Of a stretch of 64,000 nt of DNA, positions 1-12,875 are shown piece after piece (the stretch's first letter is position 1; every line of letters starts with the position of its first letter). Location: contig PTEX01000131.1 of the NCBI GenBank assembly GCA_003342815.1, forward strand, positions 395,640 to 459,639, read 5' to 3'. A model generated the notes under the pieces. It had not been told where the DNA came from. It made no database searches and saw nothing but the letters and a program-made list of their open reading frames with translations. The stretch comes from Eudromia elegans. Its lineage: Eukaryota > Chordata > Aves > Tinamiformes > Tinamidae. Both the position numbers and the translations under genes were made by a program.

Positions 1-3000
1 GGCTATCCAAAAGAAATAGGCAAAGATACAAAAAAATCTCAAGGTGTAAAATATATTATTCTTAATAAGATCAAATGTAAAAACAATTCTACACAGAAAT
101 TTAACAGGACGAATAAATGGATGAAAAATGTTAAAAATAATGGAACTTTTATGTATAAAGTGATAGTGAATAGTCCAAGTTCAGAAGTATGCTAGTTTTC
201 AAGTTGCAATTTTGGCTCTGCAGCTTACAGCAATTTTTTTGCTACAGGCTTTCTTGCTGTTAACTCTTTTCATAAAATTTTTGAAATAGTGTGACATAAA
301 GTTTCAGGATAGACCTCAAAAATTCACTCTCCTTAACTAGTATGAGAAGCAGATGACTTTTGCAGAATTGTATTGATCTACCCAGGCCCACAGGTCTACA
401 AAGAGAATAGTGAGATACAAGGGCTAGTTTTGAAACTACATTCCCTTTACTGGAAGACAGTGAAGATGGCAAATCGTCTCCTAGCCAGCTTCTATAGCAC
501 CACCGTGTCCCAATGCTGCGAGTTTCATTTATTTACTGCCCTATAAAAACTGAACAGTGCTTGAAGAAGAGATTGGAAAGAGTGTTGTAGATCACTGCCT
601 GCACGAACGGCTTGCGGTTGGTTAGAGGTGTCAGGTTTTGTTGATGGCAGAATGTTAACTATGCTTGCATCTCTGCTGGTTATAACAATGTTGGAAGCCC
701 TGGCGCGTGTGCTGGTTCTTAGCTGCGTGCTGAGAAAAAAGGAGGAGGGAAACATGCAGGGTGTATATGTTGATGTTATGCATCCAAATACTTTTATTAG
801 GGTTGCTGTGGGAAAGCAGTAGCTGCCTACACTAGATTGAATGTTAAGCAGATCGTTGCAAATCTAATATAGAATAGAATTTTTCATTGATTCGGTGAAA
901 CTCCAGAGATTGATGGTAACTTTTGTGAAAATGGTGTCTTACAATTCCTATGTGCTTTCACATTTATCTTTATTGGTTAAGTGGTAGGCTTTATGGGAAA
1001 AGAAAAAGATAAAATATCTCAAAATGCAATAATGAAATGGCTCAGAATATGCCTCTTTTAGTTACATGTGCCCCTCGTAGAATACTGAAATGTTGTTTTG
1101 CAGCTACTTACAAGTCCAGATAAATACTCTTAAACTTGTTATGTTTGGATTTATATTGAAACATGTAATATGTAGTGACACATCATTTAATTTGCTCTAA
1201 AAATGAAATTATGTGAACCGTAGGCTATTTTACCAAACCGAACAGTGCACAGGTAAAGTTCTAAGCAAGTAAATTAACTTTAGGTGAGGAGCAGGACTCC
1301 TGAATATTTGTAGAGGTAATAGAGTTTGAGCACCACAGAGCACTTGCATTTAAGCAGCACAACAAGCATGTTTGTAGTGCTTTGGTTTCAGGAGGATTGC
1401 TTTTCTTGAAATGCATTTTGGTTCTTGCTTATTAGTCAAGGCAAAGATGTTTAATATGTGGAAGGGAGGAAGGTAGGAATGATATAAAGAAATAAGGAAA
1501 TCTCTCAGCTGCATCAGACAAATTACAAATGAGGTCAGTTCTGTTGAGACCTAGTCATTAGATAGTCTGATCTGACATTTGACTGTTTATTCTGCAAGAA
1601 ACTAGCCACATGTTGAGTTGCTTAGGAACATTTAGAAATGTAGTTTGTCTATCGGCTGTGGAAATACAGAAAATTGTAACACAGTTTTGGGCTAAAAATC
1701 ACTATCCAAGTAAGTCTTGAGTGCCTTTCGTATGTTAGAACCTAGTGACTAACCTTATACTGACTTAAGCTAGTGGAATCTGATAAAATATAAAGTTTAA
1801 AAAAAAAAAAAAGGGTTACATTAAATAAACCAATGCTTTAGATGGGTGAGTAATTCTTCTAGAGAAATGTAACCCTTGACAAGTGCCAAACTCATGGTTC
1901 TGAATTGATACCAACTGCATTCAGAGGAACGTCTGTTTAGTCAAGACTTAACAGTAGCTGACTAGCCATGGGCAGGCGACATAATAAATAGGCATTTAAC
2001 TAAGTTAAAAACAAAATTATAACTGCTCTTCCTCATTACAGCCACACAAGGCAGGCTTCAGAGAAGTTGCAGGCTGCCCTTGTTTCATGTGGGAAGCTCA
2101 ATAGCAGACAAACAGTATAAAAGACCTCATTAATGATACAGAGATCACTAGTGGATGAATTTGGAAAGTGAGTGATGGTGCTGCCTGTGTAAAAGGTCTC
2201 TTTTTTGAATGGAGCTTTAGGGATAAATCTTCCCTATTCCAAGCCTGTGGGCTAATATTTGTAAAGTGCTATATCACTTAATCCGCATAATTTACAAAGG
2301 TAGGATATTTGGATAGTCTGATAGATATTGTGCTTGCAGTTATTGTTATTGCAGTTAACCTTTTGGGTTAAATAACATCTTGAAGTGCTGATTTAAACTA
2401 ATCAACCAACGATTTGGGCTTCTGCTCTTTGATATTTTTAAAGAATGTTTCAAGTTGAAAATTTACTGCTACTTTGTGAGCCTGATTACTAAAAGCTCTT
2501 CTTCCCTGAATGTGTTTATCTTAATACTGTAGTATATAGAAAATGTTCCATCTCAGCTTTGAAATGATGAGTGCTGGGCCCTGAATCATGAGATTGGGTA
2601 ACCTTTTCCTGGGATGGATGATGAGATAAAACCCAGAGTAAATTTCAAGTGCTACAGACTAGTTAACAGTTTCCATTTTGTGGTACTGCATGACTGAAGA
2701 GATAATATCCCCAGGCATAGAGAGGCACTAAGTCCTAGTAGGTGATGGGCATGTTTGATAAGGGGAGAGAGTGTGTGTACACACAAATATATATGTATTT
2801 TTTCTATTTATATCAGGAGTACATGTATGACATTTTCAGACTATCACACTTTGAAATCTTAGGTGCCTCGCTGTGACAAATGTAGAGACTGACAACTAAC
2901 TCAAGTGCCAGGTTTACAAGTTATAAATACACCTCAACTTTCAGTGAGGCTTTTGCTGCTGTTGAAGGTTGAGGTTAATTCCTAGTCATATTTAATCTTT

Positions 3001-4835
3001 TTGAAATTTTCTTTTTAACTATTATTATCAGTAATGATATCAAAAACAATTTTCTTAGGATGTGGTTGCAAAAGGGATGCCGAGACTGGCAGTAAGCTTC
3101 ATTTTTGGGGGGTGGTTAAAAAAAGTATTTTAAAAATAGATTAGAAATAAAAGTTAAATTTGGTCGGTAAAAATTATTCTTAAGAGATTGGAGATTTTGT
3201 AGATCAGTTTGCTGTGTTTTAAATGGCAGCTACTGCCTTTAAGTATAGAATAATGACAGTGATATTTGTGCAGTTGGTATTCCCTCTGGATTCTACTTTT
3301 CTGTGCTCTTTGAAACCATGAAGGCATCGAGCGAGGCAGAGGTCTTTGGCTTCTCTGAAGAAATTATTTTTTGTGGATGCTGGTTTCCTTAGCATTTGAC
3401 TTTTGAAATAATGCATGAATTATAAAAACCAGAGTTTTAATTTAGACTTACTACACGTAAGTTAGGCATTTTTAAAAAATGTTGCAAATTGCAATTAAAT
3501 TTTTTAAGTAATCAGAGCAATTTTGAAAGAGAGCTTTTAACTATAAGCTGCAACAGCCTCTCTCAGTTAAGGTAGAGGGGAAGAAGAAGAGAATAAGGAA
3601 CACTGCAACTTCTCCATATCTTTAGATGCTGCAGCTTTTTCTTCCCATTTCATGGTCGAGGGAAGAAGAAAAGATACAAAATAAATGATTTGCTTTGGGC
3701 AGGTTGTGCAAAAGTTGCAACCGCCGCCCTTTAGGATGTCATCATTTCACATTATAGCACTACTGAAGAAGGCCAGCTGGTGCAGTTAAGTCCCTTATTG
3801 GAAATTTTAGTCTGATTCATTACTGTGATTTGTAGCTGAATACAGAAACACTTAATCATTCTTGTGCTCCAAGCTCTATTGAATCTACTGAAGGCTTTCT
3901 GTTTCTTTGCATAATTTGTGCTGCCAGTCTGCCAGCTTGGCAGAGTTTCAAGCTTGTTGTATTATCTGTGTTTGTTTGCACAGGAAGTGATGCTGCACGT
4001 AGGCTGAATTTACAGTAATTCTTTTGTAATAGGCTAATGAGCAGCACTCCTTCATTCACAATGCTAACATTATATAGCTTTGATTAGACCAATTATTGTG
4101 TAACTATGCCTTTGTGGTTGTCCTTGTGCTCTGTAAAGTACTAACGAAGAAATATGCTTAGCCACGGCTGAACTGAACTTGTTGAGAAAATAACCTGGAC
4201 TTTTATGTGCTTAAGAGAGGTAAATATTCTGAATATTTTGGAATTTTTGTAGGCTGCACAATTTAATTATATTAAAAAAAAAAATCTAGCTGTCATCTTT
4301 TCTAGCAATTTTGTGCACTTGGGAAGAAAGGTGACTAACACTGTATCCTGTGTAATATCAATTGCGAAATGACTGATGCATTTATTTTTAATCAAATAGT
4401 TCATGGTTAGGCTGGCGTGGAGTTCCTGTCTTTCAGTATCTTTGAAATACTCAGGTGTAGAACATGTCTTCTACAGGTTTAAAGTTTTAATGTGCACTTG
4501 GATCCAATTATAATTAGGTGTTCTTATTACTGACTAGAATGAATTCAAATGCATTTAATTTTCTGTGAAGACTTCCTAGGTTTGTCCTTATAGGCTCATA
4601 GGACATCCATTGTTTCACGTATGTACTAGTGTGAGCAGAATGTTGTGTGAAATTGGATGTGGGCAGCTGTGTTCAAGGGACAGAAATCATTCTACTAATT
4701 TCCATTTGTGAAAGCAATATCTTTGTGGTTTCCAACTGTGAAAAGTATTTGTTGTCACAAAGTAGAATATGTACTTGTGTTTTTGCTTTTATATTGAAAT
4801 CTGATGCTGCTTTTGGAAAACAAATAACCAGTGTC

Positions 4836-4853
4836 TTTTTTTTTTTTTTTTTT
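4836..4853 (+). repeat. T homopolymer (18)
   Basis: A pure run of 18 T. The flanks show no retrocopy body and no target-site duplication that I can see. Confidence 0.95.
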
Positions 4854-4941
4854 AATGCATAGTTTGCTGTATGTCTTTTCTCTTGTATTTGGTGACTTCA
4901 CTGCATTTCTATCTCATTTGAAAATAAATACCAAGAACATT

Positions 4942-4956
4942 TGTGTGTGTGTGTGT
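4942..4956 (+). repeat. (TG)n microsatellite
   Basis: About 7.5 perfect TG units, short and probably of low polymorphism. Confidence 0.9.
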
Positions 4957-7900
4957 ACAAATTGTCAAAGTTAGGTTCTCTTTATAAAATAATGTAGTCT
5001 ACTACTAGGTTTATCTACATACACCTTTCACAGGTCATATATCAGATTCTTTGCCTCAGAATCTTATAAATCACATAAAGTTAAGGCTGGATCTGAAGTT
5101 CCTGAACCTGTGGGAGCCACTGCCTTATTTCAGGTAATATCTGTATTGTGAGTTGGGTTAAACTTGGGATTTATTGCACATGTGCAGGCCACCTGCACAG
5201 TGAATGCACCATAGAATCCGTGGTCAGAAATCTCAGACAAATATTAAGTTTTCAGATTCTGACTAGACAAAACTTTGGAGTGATGAAAAAGAGTTTGTGA
5301 CTGGAGAAGCCTAGACTTATGGTTGTCCCAGCTCCATACTCTGTGCTCTGGTTCAACTCCTTTGAGACAGACTTCTTCCAAATACAGACCATCATTGATG
5401 TTCAAGGTGAAGGGCAGGTAAAATTCTGGGATAGTATTAATGTATGCAGTAAATCATAGTAGCATCTGGGGTTCTATATAATTGCCAAAGTACACAGAAT
5501 TCAGGATATATCATAGTCTCATCTCAGAGAAAAGGAGGTGTTTAGGAGTAAAAGGAGTAAGTTTTGCTGTAGTTAAGGAATTCTTTTGTCAGCTAAAGGT
5601 CTTACCTTCATCTGAATTCACCTTGACTTTGCCTTCACGTCTTGTATGTTTGCTTCTGTTGAGTGTTTGTAGTGCTGAGATTTGCGTTCGCTTCTGTAAG
5701 TGATCTGAAGCTTTGACGCAAGTATTCATCACTAGTCAAGTCCATATTTCAAGTGTATGCTGTTGGGGCTTCTACTTTTCTTTTAAAGTAAAACCTGATC
5801 ATCTTGCCACTGTCCCCTGACTACTCATGAGTGCAAAGAAAGAGAAGAAGAAAGAGTAGCTAAGAAGAGAATTATTAAGCTGGAGGATAGAGCAATAGAA
5901 ATATCACTTCAGGAAACAGGTATCCTAAGACAGTGAGTAATTATATGTGAGTCTTTTAGGCATGCAACTGGCATCTATAAAAGGCCATGTGAAGACATGA
6001 ATGTGCATCTTAGAAGATCAGAATTAAATCATCTGACCATGGAGATTACAAAAGAAATAAACTTTTAAGTTGCAAAGTAGGATATAAGGGCTCACTGTCT
6101 CCCTTACTCATCCTTCTGGGGATCCATATGCTTTTTGTCCTACTTCCCTAAAATTTTCTTTCTTTTCTAGAAAAACAATGTCAGCAGCAGTTTTGAGGTG
6201 ACACTAGTGCTTTTTCTCATATTTTCAAAGCTTCTCCTAAACGTGGAATTTCCTTTTATATTCCAGGAGTATGCTGACATCATACAATTGTTTACTTCAA
6301 AGGAGAACTATTAGAGATTTTTATATGTGACTTGATCTTTTTTGTCACCCTCTTTAATTCTACCTACTATTTTCACATGATAAAACAAGACTGGAACAAA
6401 CAGTATCTGTATATTCTATAGAGAAATAAGCACACAGTGTTATGAGAAACTTGAAAAGGTATGTTAGGTGTATTAGTTATAAAAGCAAACAAAACATTAG
6501 GCATTTATAAAGAATGGCAAAAAGAATTTTTTTTTTCCCCTTTTCCCTATGTAATCATAGGCATTTTATCCCTCTAAAGACGTTGCAGATTGGAGAGTAT
6601 GAAGCAGAATGTGTGGCCTTCCTGTTAAGGCAAAATGTTTGGAAGTACTTTCATCTGTGAAGCTGTAAGATTGATGAATTGTTTGTAACATGTTTCTGTT
6701 TCTTTAGGATTTGATCCCTTGGCATTTTGCTTGAATTTCTTCGTAATGTTTTTATTTCTTTGAAAGTAATGCTTCTCCATTTTTATGTATTACTTTGCTC
6801 TTTCACAGTATGTTTCCACCCATAGCATGGCTTAATGTCAGTCATGCAGTTGTGATTGCAAACTTCAAGTGAGGCCTGATAGGAAATGTGTTTTGGGTGC
6901 TGGAACGGGAGAGAAGTACACTGTGTTTTATCTTGTAGATAGTATTTTAGTGAATTAGGGAAGGAGAAAGGAAACGGGAAGGATGTGCTTCTACATTAAT
7001 GAACTAAATACCAAATTCAAATAGAAATGTTACCAAATTCCTTAGTGGCTGAAGAACAAGTTGCATCTAGCTTGTAGCTACAAGCTGTTTTGTTCAATTG
7101 ATTTTTTATTTATTTTTTAATTTTTTTTTTTTGAAATCATAATGGGGGGAGTGTAATGCTGCCCAGCAGAGCAGAGAACTGCTATCATGTTAGATTGAAC
7201 AATGTGAGGCAATATTTCAGAAGTTAGTAAAGCTTCTGGCAGTCCTATTAACAATTTGTTTATCTTTAATTTCCTAACACAATTTTGGTCGTGAATTTCT
7301 GTATTTTATATTTTCGGTCTTAATAATTATCTATTTTATTTGCATATATGAATTAGCAACCAAGAAAGCCCTATACTTTTAATCTATTTAATTGTCTAGC
7401 CTCAAGCAATGGAATACATAATATTTTGTGCTTTTAAAAGAGACTCATTTGTAGCTGCTACTGAAAATAGTATGGTTTCATTTCCAATGAAATTTTTGTC
7501 GTTTTCCAATACTTCTATCTATCTTTGTGCATTTAATATATCTATGACAAACACAGGCTAATAAGCAAAATAAAATTAAAATTCATTTCAATTTGAACTA
7601 TTTCAAGCTATAATATTCCGTATTTACAGTATACAAAAAGTGATAAATTTCCCAACTATGCAGGGACCTTTTTTTCCCCCTCATGATGAGTCTTAGAGTG
7701 AAGAATCGTTGGATTTCATCAGTGAGAGGAAAACAAATATTAGCTACTTTTAAGCTACTTTTTGGAAAATATCACTACTTTTGCAATGCATGATTAGTTT
7801 CAGAGAGTAAGGATAAGCACAAACAATATGTAGCCAAAGCAAGAGGCTTTGCAAGTGTTGCTGTCCCTAGTAAGTTTACTTGGTACAGTGTTTGTTGGAT

Positions 7901-8163
7901 TAGGTTTTATGTCCTTTTAGGCTTCTGTTTTTCTACTGAGGAATTTTGCAAAGACAAGTTTTGGTATTTATTCAGGATTTCTGCATATTTGGTACTATGT
8001 CTGACCATAAATCATATGCACAGATCATTTGCATGGTGCATGGATGGGGTGCTTTGTGCTTTGATGCTTTGGGCTTACCGTGAATGTACATGGATCTCTG
8101 TGGAGCTAGACTATGAGATGAACCAATGGATCTGAGATTTGGGCAGGAGACAGACTCCTACCC

Positions 8164-8219
8164 TAAGAGATACCTGCCCTATCTTCTATAATAAGAGATA
8201 CCTGCCCTATCTTCCATAA
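8164..8219 (+). repeat. 28-bp tandem duplication
   Basis: Two abutting 28-base units (taagagatacctgccctatc plus eight bases) at 8164-8191 and 8192-8219 differ at one position. The near-identity implies a recent local duplication. Confidence 0.95.
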
Positions 8220-8254
8220 TAGGAAACTTCTTCCTACTCTCACCGCCCACCCCC

Positions 8255-8275
8255 AAAACAAACAAACAAACAAAC
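8255..8275 (+). repeat. (AAAC)n microsatellite
   Basis: About five AAAC units just after a short C-rich stretch. Confidence 0.95.
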
Positions 8276-9875
8276 CCTATATTTTTCTTGACTTTCGTTT
8301 TTACTCTGAGAAAAAACGTAGGAGAATTTAATAAGATCAAGCAGGTGATCTTTTGTGAATGGTTTTCAACCATGCATTTTTGGTCTAGTACCATCCTGCT
8401 GCTATATACTTGTTCTGAGCTGTGTCAGTTTTGTCTTCCCGTTTTCTGAGGTTACAAGACACTGTCCATAAATTCAGAAGAGATAATACCAACAGAAGAG
8501 AAAATACCAAGTTGAAAGCCAGTCTCTCTCTTTTTTTATTTTTTCCTTATCTTCTTGTCATCTTGTTCCCTTGGAGGTGTGAAAAAAGAACCAATATGAC
8601 TTTTTTCTATTTATCTAGAGAGCACTTGGAAGAATAGAGATAGGCTGACAGTTAGCTGGATGATCTAAGTGAATTGCGTTTTTCATAGAAATGTTGTGGT
8701 GGTTAACCCATGCCAGAATATTGAAGTGTAATTTTGTCATGCATTGATCTGCTGGCACGCAGCATACTTTTAGAAGTCATGAGCTGTAAAGCAGTATTGT
8801 TAGCAGCTTGCAAGTGCTCTTCTAACACCTTATTAGCAGCAACATCTAAAAGCATCATAGCCTTCATCACAAGTGGGTTAACGTAATCACACTAGCTAAA
8901 CCAGTCCAAGCCAATCCTATTTCATTTTTAATTTAAATACTATATGGAGAATAATCCTGAACAGCACAACATAAAGCAGTTCTCTGTCCAAGTGTGCTCT
9001 CTGTCTTCAAATCTATAATTACAGGCATGAGATTGTGGTGCTTTTGAAATGATTTTAGGAAGAAAATATCTTTTGGCTGTAGAATAAAGGACAAGTGATG
9101 CTAGCTCTGGAATTATCTAGACAGCTGGCCTATTTCAAGCCTTATTGCTCCCCAGCACCAGGCAGAAGATAGTATATAAAAAGACTTGATTCTGTTCATT
9201 ATGTGGTTTTATTTTTCAGCAAAATGATTTTTCATTCAGACTAGTATGAGAGCAGAGTTCAATTCAAGGGTGTTTAGTTAAAATAGGTGCCCAGAATGGG
9301 TAGAATGATATTACAAAGTTCCTGAAATATATCAAGTAAAAGTAAAAAACCCATTAGCACTGTTTAAGCAAAAATGATACCTCTGTAGGTGGGAAGATAA
9401 TTTATTAAAACTGGCTGGTGAAATAGGTTGACCTGTCAGATGGTGGGAGGAGCCTCAGCAAGGCCGAGGAACACAATGATGAATAAAAGAATTGAGTAGA
9501 GTTAAGGAATTAAGTTTTTTGTATAGTTCTGGGTTATGTATGGATTTTAAGACATTTGTGGGCAAAACTGAACTTGAAATTCTATGCTATATGTGATAGT
9601 AGGAAAATAATTTCAGATAAACTTTACCCTACATAATGAATTATTCTTTATGTTTCTCTCTATGTTTCCAGTTGCTGGTATTAGAAAAGACATGCTGACT
9701 TTGGAAAAATATCACTAATAATCATTAGGGGCGTAAAAAGAGAGAAACAACCATAGTGAATGTGATCGGAATTTATTTTAAATTCAGAACTAAAACACTG
9801 AAATGGAACAAGCAAATTCTGGAATACTTCCAATGTATTGTATGTCTGTGTCTGTGCATGTTCTTATGTATGTTT

Positions 9876-9907
9876 CATATATATAAATATATATATGAAT
9901 ATATATT
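9876..9907 (+). repeat. AT-rich dinucleotide tract
   Basis: Interrupted TA repeats with single A and G interruptions. Short open frames on both strands run across this tract and are not coding. Confidence 0.85.
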
Positions 9908-10236
9908 GTCATTTTTACATGACATGTTTGTGAGTGTGTGTATGTATTGAAGATTGCAAGGAAGAGAAAGTAATCAGAAGGTGACTGAAAATTATCACAT
10001 TTGACAGTCCTGAAAACTGTTTCAACAAGTATGTACAATAAAGAAATTCAGGGTTTGTTAGTACTAGTAAAAATATGTAAAAACTTTAAGATTTGTTATG
10101 TTTATGAAATCATGATTTTTTTAAGGGAACCCAGTACCTGTTTTTTTAGGGCTCCTGCATGGCAGAAAATAGTTGCAGTTTTGTTTCCAGTGAGTGACTG
10201 CTGTAGTAACTTGGTTATCTTCCAAACGGTGCTTGC

Positions 10237-10640
10237 AAAACGGCAGTCGGGGCTGAGCTGACTCCGACTTTGCAGCCTGCTGGGCAGTGGGTGGCGAGTA
10301 CAGTAGTCGGCCTCCAGCCCAGGATGACAAGGCCTAGTTTAGGGGGCAGATATACAAACGTTACGCCCTCTAGTCCTCCACATTTTGTGATTCCACAAAA
10401 GCAGTGCTAATGTATGGAGCAGAAGGTAGGCTCCATCCTGAAGGGATTTGGAGTGTAAGGCCGCAAGGTGCTGTGGACAATCTCATGTCCTCTATGGGAC
10501 ACATCCTCTATCTTTGGCCACATAGAGGTGGCCAAAACTAATATTGAACTAGCCGTAGGGCAGACCTGAAGGGACATGTGCCCTAGTGGAGCAGTTATCA
10601 TGGGACTGTCCAATTTGAGTGTCCGCAATTCAGGATGGCG
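10237..10640 (+). other. GC- and CpG-richer patch with a perfect hairpin, identity unknown
   Basis: About 400 bases with clearly more G, C and CpG than the surrounding intron (for example 'aaaacggcagtcgggg', 'gtggcgag', 'taaggccgcaagg'). It holds a perfect 9-bp inverted repeat, tttggccac at 10513-10521 and gtggccaaa at 10528-10536, with a 6-base loop. Open frames of 69-97 codons on the minus strand cross it but show no domain I recognise. It could be an old unrecognised repeat, a regulatory element or simply a GC fluctuation. Confidence 0.4.
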
Positions 10641-11177
10641 GTTGGGGTACTTCTCTGAGTCTTCTGTAATTCTCAAGAAGAACTGAAGGCTGGAAAACAT
10701 ACCTTTTTTTGCTTAACTGTGGAAAATGGTGGGGGGAATGCTGTGCAGTTACTGTTTGACGATTTGTTTGGACACAGAAGTTGTGTTGCAAAAGAACAAA
10801 ATAGCAAAGATGTATTTAAAAAATCGATAGAGGCAGAAGTTTTCTGTAGTGATGTCACATAATTTTTTTCTGGACCTATTCTGTATAGGACATTTTACCA
10901 GATTTCCAAACAAGTTTTAGTACGTGAAGTGATCCATGCACATATTAATCATGAGTACAAAAATAAATATTGCTGGCAATGCAGCATACCTTCAGTTTAA
11001 GCTTTCTTCTAGACAGGTGTACCTGCTTGCGGAACAAACACCATATGGACAGCAAATATTGATAATAACGATATCAGAAAAGATATGTAATTGTAGTTCC
11101 TTATGTCAGTTTTGCTAAGCAATATGCGTATGGTTCATTTTTAGGTGTGTTTGTGTGGGTGGGGTTTTTTTTGTGGG

Positions 11178-11200
11178 TTTTTTTTTTTTTTTTTTTTTTT
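11178..11200 (+). repeat. T homopolymer (23)
   Basis: A pure run of 23 T, preceded by a second T run and G triplets. If read as a minus-strand poly(A) tail, no AATAAA signal or gene body lies in the expected place. Confidence 0.95.
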
Positions 11201-12426
11201 AATAAAACTAAATACAACTGCGAAAGATCCCCTGGCCTTGCTGGAAAGCTTTGCAAATAGAAACAAGCTCAATACACTTTTCATAATTACATTGTGTGAT
11301 ATCTGTGACCATAATTGAACTCCTATAGAAAGAACCCCGTAAAATGGAAATCAAAACTGTAGAAATACTTAAAAGGACCTCATTCTTCTTCAGCACCAAA
11401 TGTGTTGTTTTATTTCTATAGGATTTGGCTGATTTACACTGCTGGTGGTAATATCTCAAGTCCAAATATGTTTAAAAAATGTCCAAGCATACTTTGAATT
11501 TTAAATGAAATTCATAATTATGAAGTGTGCAATATAGGAGCATGGTCAACCAAACTGTTTGGATATTGTTCAGCAAGCTTCTTGCAATGATGTACTTCAG
11601 TGCTATATTTATTTCTATCAAAAACTATAATGTTTCACATTCAGAGAGTTACATTTTTGCTGCTGAGTACAGGTTATTTCTTAACAGTTTCAGTACAGCA
11701 GTGTTCTTACCATAGCAATCTTGTCTAGCAAAATTCATTTCGAAAGTGTGTGTGAATAGTATACCTGAATAGCAACACAGATTGGACTGTAGGTTTCTGG
11801 TGTCGTATAAAGTCTTCCTTAAAAAAAAAAAAACAAAACACACAGAGTGAAATATTCTAGAAAATAATTTAAATCCCTCTCTCATGTCCAGAAATAACAG
11901 TTCAAAAATAAGACTTGCTCAATAAATCCTTTTAGCAAAAAGTGCGTTTACCAAAGTTATTTGAATCTGAAGGTGAGGAAAAGCATGTTTGGTGTTGTAA
12001 AAATAGATGTCAACTCCTGCAAAATCTGTAATGGCATTTTAAATATAACACAGTTTTCAAACGTGAGAAGTGAGTAAATTAATGAATATAAATTATAAGG
12101 GGAAAGCAGACTCATATAAATTCCATGCAGATGGAAAATGTGCATTCATAGAGGCCAGCAGCCTTGATCTCCAGACTGCTTTTGAGTTGGAAGAGGCATC
12201 ACAGCACTCGGACAATATTAGTACATATATTTCAGATTACAGACAAGCAGTTGGGTTATAGGGATTATCAGTGTTGTTCAAAATAGCAAAAGGAAATCTT
12301 TATTCAAAGTTATGACATTGCTGTCTCACTGCTCTGCCTAGGAATTACAGCATTGCAAGAGGTATGACTAATTGTTCTCACACACTTACAGCACTATTCC
12401 TGAACTATATTTGCTTATTTTAAGTT

Positions 12427-12445
12427 TAAATAAATAAATAAATAA
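12427..12445 (+). repeat. (AAAT)n microsatellite
   Basis: About 4.5 AAAT units. Confidence 0.9.
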
Positions 12446-12586
12446 AAATTGCTTGTTCCACACACATCATCTCCCCTACTCCATCTCCCTCCCTGCTCAC
12501 ACTTTCTGGATCGATCAGAACAGATCATATCATGTGGGTTTTTTTCAGTGCTGATATATGAAGCTGGATTTAATGCAGCTGGAGGG

Positions 12587-12629
12587 TTTTTTCTTTTTTT
12601 TTTTCTTCTTTCTTTCTTTCTTTTTTTTT
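12587..12629 (+). repeat. Polypyrimidine (TTTC-rich) tract
   Basis: A T-rich run interrupted by C with a short TTTC array. It could act as a decoy polypyrimidine tract, but no usable exon follows. Confidence 0.9.
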
Positions 12630-12855
12630 AAACAGGTTAGGCAGGTTTGATGAAGCCAAGAATGGCAAATATATTTGTCTGAGAAAATCCGAAGTAAAGG
12701 TTAGCACATTCTTTCCACAAGAGGTTAATACTATTCTATGGTTTCCCATATATTTTCCCACTGGCTACCCCATCAGACTAAAGTACTTAGACTAAGTCAA
12801 CACTTTGCTAATTGTTAGGAGATCTTTAGGTTCTGGTTCAACAAGGTATAAGGGT

Positions 12856-12875
12856 ACTGAATGTTGACATTCAGT
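12856..12875 (+). repeat. Perfect 8-bp hairpin with 4-base loop
   Basis: actgaatg (12856-12863), loop ttga, cattcagt (12868-12875). A partial copy of the same words (gaatgttgaca) follows immediately, so a local duplication made the structure. Confidence 0.9.

Noticed and set aside
11178-11210. T23 as the tail of a minus-strand processed gene copy
   Set aside because: Reading the minus strand, there is no AATAAA at the right distance and no gene body beside it.
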